Shown one piece after another: positions 33,089 through 41,056 of a stretch of DNA of 45,057 nucleotides (positions within the stretch are counted from its first letter, which is position 1; the number at the start of each line of letters is the position of its first letter). The notes beneath the pieces are model-generated. The model searched no databases and was not told where the DNA came from. It saw only the letters and a list, made by a program, of their open reading frames with translations. Source of the DNA: Candidatus Gemmiger excrementigallinarum (lineage in GTDB: Bacteria; Bacillota; Clostridia; Oscillospirales; Ruminococcaceae); the NCBI GenBank assembly GCA_019116445.1, contig DXBP01000024.1, positions 1 through 45,057 on the forward strand, written 5' to 3'. A program made the translations under genes and the position numbers.

Positions 33089-33667
33089 TTACCGGCCTTT
33101 CAGGGCGTCCAGCAGTGCAAAGCGCACTTCGTATTGACCGAATACCAGGGCGTTTTCAGCCTGGGTGGGGTATTCGGCGGTTGCCCCCGACACACACAGC
33201 GCCGGGTACAGCACACAAAACCAGTTATGTCCCCGGGCTGCCCCCACTTCCACGCGCAGCGCGGTATAGGTGCCGCCGGGCAGTGCAAAACTGCCGTAGT
33301 CCCGGGCATCAAAGGCGAAGTTTTCCAGACGGACCGTCGCCGTCTGGCCGCTGTGTGCCTGCAGCAGCGCCTGGTTGGCCGCAGCCCGCAGCGCAGGCAA
33401 GGCATTCTGCAGCGCTTGGGTCGCCTGCGCGGGTGTTTCGGCCGCAGTCACTGTGGCGGGCAGTGCCGCCAGGATGGCATCCCGGACTTCCAGTTTGAGC
33501 AGCTGGTCCTCGATCGTATCACTGTTGGCCAGCACGTGCAGACGGATGGTATCCGCCCGCACCTGTGCCGCCACCCTTTGCCGCCAGCCCATGGCCAGCG
33601 TAAGTACCACAGTCAGCAGGAATCCGAGCCCTACACCCAGTTCCAGTACCCATCGTTTGCGGTTCAT
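33089..33667 (-). CDS. spoIIR: Stage II sporulation protein R
   Basis: In spore formers SpoIIR is secreted by the forespore and triggers SpoIIGA-dependent processing of pro-sigma-E in the mother cell. The 192-residue protein has an N-terminal membrane/signal segment (WVLELGVGLGFLLTVVLTLAMGW), then the hallmark IRLHVLANSDTIEDQLLKLEVRDAIL and the C-terminal GHNWFCVLYPALCVSG. The second aromatic is Phe where many homologues have Trp. ATG 33667 is chosen because GGGAG lies eight bases before it; ATG 33673 is too close. Its operon partners are ispE, an aminotransferase and an Lrp-like gene. Confidence 0.9.
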   Translation of the reverse strand: MNRKRWVLELGVGLGFLLTVVLTLAMGWRQRVAAQVRADTIRLHVLANSDTIEDQLLKLEVRDAILAALPATVTAAETPAQATQALQNALPALRAAANQALLQAHSGQTATVRLENFAFDARDYGSFALPGGTYTALRVEVGAARGHNWFCVLYPALCVSGATAEYPTQAENALVFGQYEVRFALLDALKGR

Positions 33668-33727
33668 CTTCATCGCTCCCTTCACCGGGAGTATGGACGG
33701 CGAAGAGGTTTCGCAAACACGCGGGCA

Positions 33728-34618
33728 TTATTTTTTCATAGGACGGCGCACGGTGACCCGCGGCCCGCCGTGGGTAGGACGGCAAAGGTACGATTGTTTA
33801 TAGCCGGGTTTGAGGGCAGCCAGCGCTTCGCGGGCTTTTTCCTCGTCGTCAAAGACGCCGAACACCGCCGCGCCGCTGCCGGTCATCTGGGCCGTCAGTG
33901 CCCCGTGCTCCCGCAAAACGTTGCAGATGGCCGGTGTTTCCTCGGCACCGGAGCAGTGTTCCAGCGCGTTTCCGGCTGCGGCGCAGACAGCGGCCAGATC
34001 ACCGGCCCGCACCGCCTGTTCCTGGGCTTCGCAGTCGGGATGCACCGGGCTGCCCATGGTATCGTAGCGGGCAAAGGCTTCCGGTGTGGAAACCCCCACA
34101 CTGGGCATCGCCACCACAAACCAGCAATCCGGGCAGGGCGGCAGCGCCTTCATCAGATCGCCCACGCCGCGCACACGGCAGGTACCGCCCAGCAGCGCAA
34201 AGGGCACGTCGGCGCCGATGCCTGCACCGATGGCGCAGAGTTCACTCATGGAAAGTCTGGCATCATACAGGTCGTTGAGCCCCACCAGCACGCCGGCTGC
34301 GTCGGCACTGCCGCCGGCCATACCGGCACGCACCGGCACCCGCTTGTAGATGGTCATATCCACACCAGCCAGCAGGCCGGTATACTGGAAAAAAGCCACT
34401 GCGGCCTTGATGGCGGTGTTTTTATCGTTCACTGGCACAAAGCTGCCGGGCAGTGTAAGACTCAGACCCTCGCTGCGGCGCAGTGTGATTTTTTCATAGA
34501 GGTCGATGGTCTGCATGACCATATCGAGATCATGGTAGCCGTTGGGCAGCGTGCCGACCACATCCAGCGAGAGATTCAGCTTGGCCGGAGCCAGCACCGT
34601 TACGGATTTTTTGAGCAT
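33728..34618 (-). CDS. ispE: 4-diphosphocytidyl-2-C-methyl-D-erythritol kinase
   Basis: This GHMP-family kinase of the non-mevalonate (MEP) isoprenoid pathway phosphorylates CDP-methylerythritol. Of its 296 residues, APAKLNLSLDVVGTLPNGYHDLDMVMQTIDLYE forms the N-terminal substrate-binding part. The ATP-binding GHMP motif is PVRAGMAGGSADAAGVLVGLN near residue 95. The C-terminal MTGSGAAVFGVFDDEE glycine-rich motif is near 250. The start at 34618 is the family start with GGAAAGGGA upstream. It lies 31 bases after the aminotransferase stop. Confidence 0.96.
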   Translation of the reverse strand: MLKKSVTVLAPAKLNLSLDVVGTLPNGYHDLDMVMQTIDLYEKITLRRSEGLSLTLPGSFVPVNDKNTAIKAAVAFFQYTGLLAGVDMTIYKRVPVRAGMAGGSADAAGVLVGLNDLYDARLSMSELCAIGAGIGADVPFALLGGTCRVRGVGDLMKALPPCPDCWFVVAMPSVGVSTPEAFARYDTMGSPVHPDCEAQEQAVRAGDLAAVCAAAGNALEHCSGAEETPAICNVLREHGALTAQMTGSGAAVFGVFDDEEKAREALAALKPGYKQSYLCRPTHGGPRVTVRRPMKK

Positions 34619-34649
34619 ACGGGTCCCTTTCCTGTTTGTCGTCATGGAC

Positions 34650-35831
34650 TTATTCGGTCTTGAGCCAACCGTTCTCCTGCAGGAATGCGCGGATACGGTA
34701 CATTGCCGTCTGCAGATGGTCCACGCTGTAGGCGTAGCTGATCCGGGCATAGCCCTCGCCCGAAGCGCCGAACGCATCGCCGGGAATGATGGCCACTTCC
34801 TTATCCCGCAGCAGCCGCTCGCAGAATTCCTCGCTGCTCAGGCCGCTGACCTGGATGGACGGGAACACATAGAACGCTCCCCGCGGTTCAAAGCAGGTCA
34901 GGCCCATCTCGTTGAGGGCTTTGACCACATAACGGCGGCGGCGGTTGTACTCATCGCGCATCATTTCGATCTGGTCGTCGCACTGGCGCAGCGCGGTGAT
35001 GGCCGCATACTGGCTGGTGGTGGGCGCACTCATGATGCAGCTCTGGTGGATCTTGGTCATGATCTGAATGATCGGTTCCGGTCCGGCCGCATAACCCAGG
35101 CGCCAGCCCGTCATGGCATAGGACTTGGAAAATCCGTTGACCACAATGGTGCGCTCCGCCATACCGGGAAGCGAGGCAAAGGATACATGGCGGTCCAGGC
35201 CATAGGTCAGTTCGGAGTAAATCTCATCCGACAGCACCATGATGTTGGTATCACGCAGCACGGCGGCAATTTCTTCCAGGTCCTGGGCGCTCATCACGGC
35301 GCCGGTGGGGTTGTTGGGGTACGGGAAAATCACCAGCTTGGTGCGCGGGGTGATCGCCGCCTTGAGCTGTTCAGCCGTAAGGCGGAACTCGTCCTCGGCC
35401 CGGGTGGCAATATGCACCGGCACACCGCCCGTAAGCTGGGTGATGGGTTCATAGCAGACAAAGCAAGGTTCCGGGATAATGACTTCATCCCCGGGTTTGA
35501 CAAGCGCCCGGATGGCCAGGTCAATGGCTTCGCTGCCGCCCACCGTAACAAGAATCTGCGGCACATCGTATTTCAGGTCAAACCGGCGTTCCAGATAGCG
35601 GCAGATTTCGGCCCGCAGTTCTTTCAGACCTGCGTTGGCCGTGTACTTGGTTCGCCCCTGTTCCAGACTGCGGATGCCGGCATCCCGGACGCTCCAGGGC
35701 GTCTTGAAATCCGGTTCGCCCACACCCAGCGAAATGCAGTGGGGCATATCGCTGGCCAGATCAAAGAACTTGCGGATGCCGGATGGCCGCATTGCCTTGG
35801 CGGCAGGCGCAAGCAGTTCGTTGTAATTCAT
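34650..35831 (-). CDS. Class I/II PLP-dependent aminotransferase
   Basis: This 393-residue fold-type I transaminase is close in pattern to aspartate/aromatic aminotransferases of Clostridia. Features are the N-terminal SGIRKFFDLASDMPHCISLGVGEPDFKTP, the ILVTVGGSEAIDLAIRALV cofactor-binding segment, FPYPNNPTGAVM, DEIYSEL, and NGFSKSYAMTGWRLGYAAGP with the PLP-binding lysine. ATG 35831 overlaps the stop codon of the Lrp-like gene (TGATG), a sign of coupling; a GTG five codons upstream is less likely. The amino acid substrate is not certain. Confidence 0.92.
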   Translation of the reverse strand: MNYNELLAPAAKAMRPSGIRKFFDLASDMPHCISLGVGEPDFKTPWSVRDAGIRSLEQGRTKYTANAGLKELRAEICRYLERRFDLKYDVPQILVTVGGSEAIDLAIRALVKPGDEVIIPEPCFVCYEPITQLTGGVPVHIATRAEDEFRLTAEQLKAAITPRTKLVIFPYPNNPTGAVMSAQDLEEIAAVLRDTNIMVLSDEIYSELTYGLDRHVSFASLPGMAERTIVVNGFSKSYAMTGWRLGYAAGPEPIIQIMTKIHQSCIMSAPTTSQYAAITALRQCDDQIEMMRDEYNRRRRYVVKALNEMGLTCFEPRGAFYVFPSIQVSGLSSEEFCERLLRDKEVAIIPGDAFGASGEGYARISYAYSVDHLQTAMYRIRAFLQENGWLKTE

Positions 35832-36310
35832 CACAGCATCGTCCACTCTCTTTCGTCGGTCTCCTCGGCCTGGTACAGGCGGCCGCCCCGCTTATACGCA
35901 CGCAGCACAAAACTTGTTGCCGTGGAAATCACGTCGTCCAGCGGCGACAGGCGCTTGGCAACAAAGAGAGCGATCTCCTGGAAGCTGCGGCCTTTGATGA
36001 TGACCTGCAGGTCATAGCTGCCGCTCATCAGCAGCACGGTGTCCACCTCATCGAACCCTGCAATGATGGTGCCGATATCATCAAAGCCCCGGGATTTGTG
36101 GGGGGTGACCTTCAGCTCGATCACCGCTTCCACCAGGTTGACGCCGGCCTGTTCCCAGTCCACCAGCGTTTCGTAACCGCGGATATATCCCTTGGCGGCA
36201 GCCTCGTCCATCATGGCCGCCACTTCTTCCGGCGTTTTATCCAGCATCGCCGCAATGTCCTCAATGGACATACGGGCATTCTTTTCCAGGATGCGCAGCA
36301 ATTCTTCCAT
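35831..36310 (-). CDS. Lrp/AsnC-family transcriptional regulator
   Basis: The 159-residue protein has an N-terminal helix-turn-helix (LLRILEKNARMSIEDIAAMLDKTPEEVAAMMDEAAAKGYIRGY) and a C-terminal RAM ligand-binding domain (VNLVEAVIELKVTPHKSRGFDDIGTIIAGFDEVDTVLLMSGSYDLQVIIKG). Such proteins sense amino acids. Overlap by one base with the aminotransferase suggests that it controls that operon, which also carries ispE and spoIIR. AGAGGTG is present before the ATG, and TATAAT lies on the minus strand near 36345-36350. Confidence 0.93.
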   Translation of the reverse strand: MEELLRILEKNARMSIEDIAAMLDKTPEEVAAMMDEAAAKGYIRGYETLVDWEQAGVNLVEAVIELKVTPHKSRGFDDIGTIIAGFDEVDTVLLMSGSYDLQVIIKGRSFQEIALFVAKRLSPLDDVISTATSFVLRAYKRGGRLYQAEETDEREWTML

Positions 36311-36384
36311 AGTGATACACCTCTTTAATGTATATATGGTTTGATTATATCATACTTGCTTTTGGATTGCATCTGTTTTTTACA

Positions 36385-36418
36385 CAAAAAACGTCCCCGC
36401 ACCGTCGTGCGGGGACGT
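36385..36418 (-). terminator. Terminator after the acidic-tail membrane protein
   Basis: ACGTCCCCGCAC (36391-36402) and GTGCGGGGACGT (36407-36418) form a 12-bp perfect stem with four unpaired bases. On the minus strand it is followed by TTTTTTGTG. Confidence 0.9.
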
Positions 36419-36430
36419 TCTTATTCGGGA

Positions 36431-37405
36431 TCAGCCCACGGCATCCGTGGAATCCTGTGTATCGCTTTCAGCTTCCGGGGCCGAGTCCGTAGACTCCGCC
36501 GCGGTGCTGTCGGTGGATTCCGCAGAACTGTCGGTGGATTCCGCGGGTTCCTCGGTGGTTTCTTCCGATGCCGCAGGTTCGGCAGGTTCTTCCTCTGCCG
36601 TGCTGTCGGCCACATCGGTCATGGCGGCATTGAGCTGGCTTTCCACCATGGACTGGGCATCCTGCGTTACCTCCGCCGTGGGCGACGGTTCCGGTGTAGC
36701 CTCCACCTTCATCTCACTCTCCTGCAGAGCGGTGAGGTACCACTGACGGTTTTCGCCGCGGGTGAACACATAGTCCATATACTTCACGGGTTCCGTCGGG
36801 GCAGTCAGCGCAAGTTCACCGCTGGCGCTGTTGCTGGTGGTGGGGATATACCCCACCGTCACATACATTTTGCCGCTGGAGGTGGAAATTTTCTCCACTT
36901 CCGGTGTATACTGCGCCACAGAACTGGTAACAGGCACCAGATAGCACTGCTTTTCTTCGTTGTACTGATACACGAATTCATCGGTGCTGAAGCTGCCATC
37001 GGTGATGGGATAGTCCGGTCCCAGCAGGTTGGCAATGTAGGTGTCGATTTCCAGCTTGGGGATCATGGCCGAACCGGTATCGGGATCGCGCTCGTACTGG
37101 TCCAGGCTGCCGCCGTCTTTCTGAATCTCATAAACGGTGCCCCAGATCGCAGCCTGTTTGAATACGCCGGGGTCCACATCGTTCACGTCATCGAAGGGCA
37201 GCGGGTCCAGCATCACCATGCCGTACAGCAGGTCCGCGTAAGAAGCGCGGCGGCCGGAATCATCCAGCGCACTGCGCAGCGCGCTGATGACCCACCCCAG
37301 CACGGTAAACAACCCGATCAGTGCCAGCAGCAGCGACACAGCCCCCAAAACCTGACGGGCCAGACGGCGGCTGTTGCGGATTTGTTCTTCTCTGTAATTT
37401 GCCAT
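36431..37405 (-). CDS. Membrane-anchored protein with acidic low-complexity tail, unknown function
   Basis: Of 324 residues, 1-15 are positively charged, one transmembrane helix follows at about 18-43 (LGAVSLLLALIGLFTVLGWVISAL), then an extracytoplasmic domain at about 50-230. Residues about 235-324 are dominated by Glu, Ser, Thr, Ala and Asp with repeated STD/ESTD units. I do not recognise the middle domain. The topology suggests export of the C-terminal part. The gene follows rfbB by 69 bp with only a short weak hairpin between, so it may be co-transcribed with the rfb genes. SD AGGAG is further upstream than usual. Confidence 0.75.
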   Translation of the reverse strand: MANYREEQIRNSRRLARQVLGAVSLLLALIGLFTVLGWVISALRSALDDSGRRASYADLLYGMVMLDPLPFDDVNDVDPGVFKQAAIWGTVYEIQKDGGSLDQYERDPDTGSAMIPKLEIDTYIANLLGPDYPITDGSFSTDEFVYQYNEEKQCYLVPVTSSVAQYTPEVEKISTSSGKMYVTVGYIPTTSNSASGELALTAPTEPVKYMDYVFTRGENRQWYLTALQESEMKVEATPEPSPTAEVTQDAQSMVESQLNAAMTDVADSTAEEEPAEPAASEETTEEPAESTDSSAESTDSTAAESTDSAPEAESDTQDSTDAVG

Positions 37406-37474
37406 TGTGGATTATGAAGCTCCTAAAAGATCTGCGGGCCAACAGCCCGGAACGTTCTGCACAGAACAGATAAA

Positions 37475-38539
37475 TTACTTATTCTTGTACATCTGCTCGT
37501 AGTACTTCTGGTAGTCACCGCTGGTGACGTGGCTCATCCACTCCGGGTGGGCCAGATACCAGTCGATGGTCAGCACAATGCCCTTTTCAAACGGCGTTTC
37601 GGGATACCAGCCCAGATCTTCCTTGATCTTGGTGGGATCAATGCCGTAGCGGCGGTCATGACCCAGGCGGTCCGCCACATGGGTGATGAGTTCTTCGCTG
37701 ATGCCTTCGTCCTTCAGGCGGTCATGCAGCTGGGCGATGACGGTCTTGACAATGAAGATGTTCGGGCGCTCGTTGTGGCCGCCCACGTTGTAGACTTCGC
37801 CGTCCTTGCCGCCGTTGGCGACCATATCGATGGCCTTGCAGTGGTCCATGACGTACAGCCAGTCACGGATCTGCATACCGTCACCGTACACAGGCAGCTG
37901 CTTGTGCTGCTTGGCATTGTTGATGAGCAGCGGGATCAGCTTCTCGGGGAACTGGTAGGGACCATAGTTGTTGGAGCAGCGGGTGATGTTCATGGGCATA
38001 CCATAGGTATCATGGAATGCCTTGACGAACATATCGGCGCTGGCCTTGCTGGCAGAATACGGGCTGTGGGGGCACAGCGGCGTGGTTTCCATGAAATAGC
38101 CTTCGGCGCCCAGGGCTCCGTAGACCTCATCGGTGGAAACCTGCAGGTACTTTTTGCCCTCTTTCCAGGTCTTGGCCTCGGCATCGTACCAGGCATCCTT
38201 GCAGCACTGCAGCAGGTTGACAGTACCCAGCACGTTGCTCTCCACGAAGATTTCGGGGTTCTTGATGCTGCGGTCCACGTGGCTTTCTGCCGCAAAGTTG
38301 ATGACATAGTCGGGATTGTATTTGGCGATCAGGTCGGTGACCAGGGCCTTGTCGCAGATATCGCCCTGTACAAAGATATGACGAGCATCATCCTCGATGT
38401 CCTGCAGGTTTTCCAGGTTGCCGGCATAGGTCAGCTTGTCCAGGTTGATCAGGCGGATGTCCTCATACTTGTCCAGCATGTAATGGACAAAGTTGGAGCC
38501 GATAAAACCGGCGCAGCCGGTGACGAGATAGGTTTTCAT
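37475..38539 (-). CDS. rfbB: dTDP-glucose 4,6-dehydratase
   Basis: RmlB/RfbB converts dTDP-glucose to dTDP-4-keto-6-deoxyglucose with bound NAD. This is an extended SDR of 354 residues. NAD-binding GCAGFIGSNF (8-17), DKLTYAGNLENL, AAESHVDRSI, STDEVYGALG and the catalytic YSASK are visible in order, with NNYGPYQFPEKLIP. ATG 38539 is the family start and lies eight bases after the rfbD stop; the SD (GGAG) is a little distant. It is the last rfb gene in the operon. Confidence 0.96.
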   Translation of the reverse strand: MKTYLVTGCAGFIGSNFVHYMLDKYEDIRLINLDKLTYAGNLENLQDIEDDARHIFVQGDICDKALVTDLIAKYNPDYVINFAAESHVDRSIKNPEIFVESNVLGTVNLLQCCKDAWYDAEAKTWKEGKKYLQVSTDEVYGALGAEGYFMETTPLCPHSPYSASKASADMFVKAFHDTYGMPMNITRCSNNYGPYQFPEKLIPLLINNAKQHKQLPVYGDGMQIRDWLYVMDHCKAIDMVANGGKDGEVYNVGGHNERPNIFIVKTVIAQLHDRLKDEGISEELITHVADRLGHDRRYGIDPTKIKEDLGWYPETPFEKGIVLTIDWYLAHPEWMSHVTSGDYQKYYEQMYKNK

Positions 38540-38546
38540 AAAATGA

Positions 38547-39449
38547 TCATTCTCCGTTCCAGTTTGCAAAAAAGTCCTTGAGCGCATCCTGCCAGTCCCG
38601 CATTTCATCGCCGACGGTGCAGCGCAGCATACGGTTGTCCAGCGCGCTCCAGGCGGGGCGGTTGGCGCTCTCCGGGTGGGCAGCGGCATACTCGGCGCTG
38701 GTGCAGGGAATGACCTTGCAGTTGAGCCCGGCGCCCTTCATAATGGCAGAGGCAAAGTCCGCCCAGCTGCAGATGCCGTTGCCGGTGCAGTGGTAGATGC
38801 CGTAATCATGGCTGACCACCAGCTTGAGGATATGGTAGGCAAGATCCACCGCGTTGGTGGGATTGCCCAGCTGGTCGTTGACCACAGTGATCTTCTCATG
38901 GGTTTTGCCCAGGTTGACCATGGTTTTTACGAAGTTTTTGCCGTAGTAGCTATAGAGCCAGGCCGTGCGCACAATGATGTGGCGGCGGCAGAACCGCTCT
39001 ACGTACTGCTCACCCAGCAGTTTGGTCTGGCCATAGGCCGAAATCGGCGCGGGCAGCACACATTCATCCAGCGCAACGCCGCCGGTGGGTGCTCCCGAAA
39101 ACACATAGTCGGTGGAAACATGGATCAGGCGGGCATTGACCTTATCACAGGCCAGCGCCAGGTTGCGCGGGCCGATGGCATTGACGGTGAACGCCGCATC
39201 CCGGGAAGTTTCGCAGCCGTTGACGTTGGTGAACGCCGCACAGTTGATCACGGTATCCGGCTGGTGACGGCGGATGTAGTTGATCGTTGCCTCACGGTCG
39301 GTGATGTCCAGTTCGTCCACATCCACAGGGAGGACTGTGGCCTTGCGCAGCCGCTCCGGCAGGGGGCCCAGGACGCAGCCTTCCTCTGCCAGCTGATGCT
39401 GCAGTTCGGTGCCCAGCTGACCGCGGCACCCGGTAATCAAAATTTTCAT
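38547..39449 (-). CDS. rfbD: dTDP-4-dehydrorhamnose reductase
   Basis: RmlD/RfbD carries out the last step to dTDP-L-rhamnose, using NAD(P)H. The 300-residue protein has GCRGQLGTEL (7-16), INCAAFTNVNGCE, STDYVFSGAP, and the catalytic YGQTKLLGE. A C-terminal substrate domain (NRPAWSALDNRMLR) fits RmlD. It starts 11 bases after the rfbA stop. The usual partner rfbC (3,5-epimerase) is absent from this cluster. Confidence 0.94.
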   Translation of the reverse strand: MKILITGCRGQLGTELQHQLAEEGCVLGPLPERLRKATVLPVDVDELDITDREATINYIRRHQPDTVINCAAFTNVNGCETSRDAAFTVNAIGPRNLALACDKVNARLIHVSTDYVFSGAPTGGVALDECVLPAPISAYGQTKLLGEQYVERFCRRHIIVRTAWLYSYYGKNFVKTMVNLGKTHEKITVVNDQLGNPTNAVDLAYHILKLVVSHDYGIYHCTGNGICSWADFASAIMKGAGLNCKVIPCTSAEYAAAHPESANRPAWSALDNRMLRCTVGDEMRDWQDALKDFFANWNGE

Positions 39450-39460
39450 CGTATATCCTC

Positions 39461-40345
39461 TCAGTACAGCAGCTTATCGTCGGCAACATTCTTCAGATGC
39501 TGGCCGTAGGGAGATTTGCCGTACCGCTCGGCGCTTTCCAGCAGTTTTTCCTTGCTGATCCAGCCGTATTTGTAGGCGATCTCCTCCGGGGCCGAGATCT
39601 TGATGCCCTGGCGCTGCTCCACCGTCTGTACAAAGGTGGCGGCTTCCACCAGAGAGTCCATCGTGCCGGTATCCAGCCAGGCATACCCGCGGCCCAGCAG
39701 CTGTACATCCAGCTTGCCTTCGGCCAGGTACATGGCGTTGAGCGTGGTGATCTCCAGCTCCCCGCGGGCGCTGGGTTTGACCTGCTTGGCCATCTTTACC
39801 ACATCTTTATTGTAGAAGTACAGACCCGTGACGGCATAATTGCTCTTGGGATGCGCGGGCTTTTCCTCAATGGAGGTGGCGCGGCCCTCTTTATCAAAAG
39901 AAACAACGCCGAAGCGTTCGGGGTCATTGACATAGTAACCGAACACCGTGCTGCGCCCGGCTTCCGCATTGGCAGCCGCCGCCTTCAGGCGCTTGGAGAA
40001 ACCGGCGCCGTAGAAGATGTTGTCGCCAAGGACCATGGCACAGCAATCGCCGTCGATGAATTCTTCCCCCAGCAGGAACGCCTGGGCGAGGCCGTCCGGG
40101 CTGGGCTGGACCTTGTACTGCAGATGCAGACCATACTGACTGCCGTCGCCGAGCAGTGCTTCAAAGCGCGGTGTGTCAGTGGGGGTAGAGATGATCAAAA
40201 TATCCTGAATGCCCGCCAGCATCAGCGTCGAAAGCGGATAATAGATCATCGGCTTATCATACACAGGCAGCAGCTGTTTGGAGGTGACCATCGTCAACGG
40301 GTAGAGTCTTGTGCCGGCACCACCGGCAAGGATAATCCCTTTCAT
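39461..40345 (-). CDS. rfbA: Glucose-1-phosphate thymidylyltransferase
   Basis: RmlA/RfbA makes dTDP-glucose from dTTP and glucose-1-phosphate. The 294 residues start with the nucleotidyltransferase signature [61 protein letters not shown] and [21 protein letters not shown] are also present. AAGGAGTTG lies before the ATG. It opens the leftward rfbADB operon. Confidence 0.97.
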   Translation of the reverse strand: MKGIILAGGAGTRLYPLTMVTSKQLLPVYDKPMIYYPLSTLMLAGIQDILIISTPTDTPRFEALLGDGSQYGLHLQYKVQPSPDGLAQAFLLGEEFIDGDCCAMVLGDNIFYGAGFSKRLKAAAANAEAGRSTVFGYYVNDPERFGVVSFDKEGRATSIEEKPAHPKSNYAVTGLYFYNKDVVKMAKQVKPSARGELEITTLNAMYLAEGKLDVQLLGRGYAWLDTGTMDSLVEAATFVQTVEQRQGIKISAPEEIAYKYGWISKEKLLESAERYGKSPYGQHLKNVADDKLLY

Positions 40346-40437
40346 CGTTACAACTCCTTATGCTGAATTTGACAGTGCGCGCCGCCCATCCCACGGGTGG
40401 TTCCCTTTGGGGCATAATCTCACACAATATTGAAGAT

Positions 40438-40466
40438 ATTATACCGCATTTATCCCCCCAGCGCAA
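40438..40466 (-). promoter_or_regulatory. Possible promoter of the rfb operon
   Basis: TATAAT (40443-40438) on the minus strand has TTGCGC 17 bp upstream (40466-40461). The -35 is weak. The leader to rfbA would be about 85 bases. The region 40346-40654 holds this promoter, the divergent one at 40543 and no other gene that I can support. Confidence 0.5.
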
Positions 40467-40542
40467 GGGGAAAATCCGGCCCGCGGCAGTCCGCTGCCCG
40501 CCGGGAATTGTTTCCAGTTTGTTACCATTTGTTTACGAACGC

Positions 40543-40571
40543 TTGACGCCGCCGACATCATATGATACAAT
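40543..40571 (+). promoter_or_regulatory. Promoter of the sorting-signal protein and sortase
   Basis: TTGACG (40543-40548) and TACAAT (40566-40571) have a 17-bp spacer and lead rightward to the gene at 40655. Confidence 0.75.
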
Positions 40572-40654
40572 ATACGCAATGTAAATGTCGACGGGTGCGT
40601 ACACCGTCTTGTAATATTGAACTTTGAACCATAAATTAAGGAGGCGTTTTCGCG

Positions 40655-40993
40655 TTGAAACGCTTTTTATGTGCGGCCTTTTTTATCGCACTTGTGGCTT
40701 TACTGGCTGCCTGCGGTGTGTTGAACAACGGACGTTCGGCGGCACAGGCTACCGCTACCCCCACCAGTTCCACCTCTCGCACGCAGCAGACCAGCGGGAG
40801 CGTGAAGGTCAATGAAACGGTCGCCAAAGTAGATGTCGTTACCGCCCAGAGCAGCCAGACGCCTTCTTCCACCGCACAGCCCGTAACGGCAGACACCCCC
40901 GCCACCGGGGATTTCCCCGTTTTGTATCTGGCCGGGATCGTTGGTTTGATCCTGATTTGTTCAGCCGGCCTGCTGATGCTTCGTAAGATATGA
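40655..40993 (+). CDS. Small surface protein with lipobox and LPXTG-like sorting signal
   Basis: The 112-residue protein begins with a signal peptide (KRFLCAAFFIALVALLAACG) whose LAAC looks like a lipoprotein processing site (Cys 20). A Ser/Thr/Gln/Ala-rich spacer (about 25-80) follows. It ends with DTPATGDFPVLYLAG, a hydrophobic helix and the short basic tail LRKI, the form of a sortase sorting signal (TPATG in place of LPXTG). Both signals on one 112-residue protein is unusual. AAGGAGG is 13 bases before the start (TTG at 40655), which is probably the true start codon. The sortase gene follows directly. Confidence 0.75.
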   Translation: MKRFLCAAFFIALVALLAACGVLNNGRSAAQATATPTSSTSRTQQTSGSVKVNETVAKVDVVTAQSSQTPSSTAQPVTADTPATGDFPVLYLAGIVGLILICSAGLLMLRKI

Positions 40994-40997
40994 TTGC

Positions 40998-41020
40998 AAC
41001 GCCCTGCGGGGCGTTTTTTT
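40998..41020 (+). terminator. Short terminator or attenuator before srtB
   Basis: AACGCC (40998-41003) and GGCGTT (41009-41014), extended by C/G pairs, are followed by seven T residues. It lies between the small surface protein and the sortase gene, so it may reduce sortase expression. Confidence 0.65.
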
Positions 41021-41056
41021 ATTTCCCGCATAATTTGCCGAAAGGAGTCATTGTCC

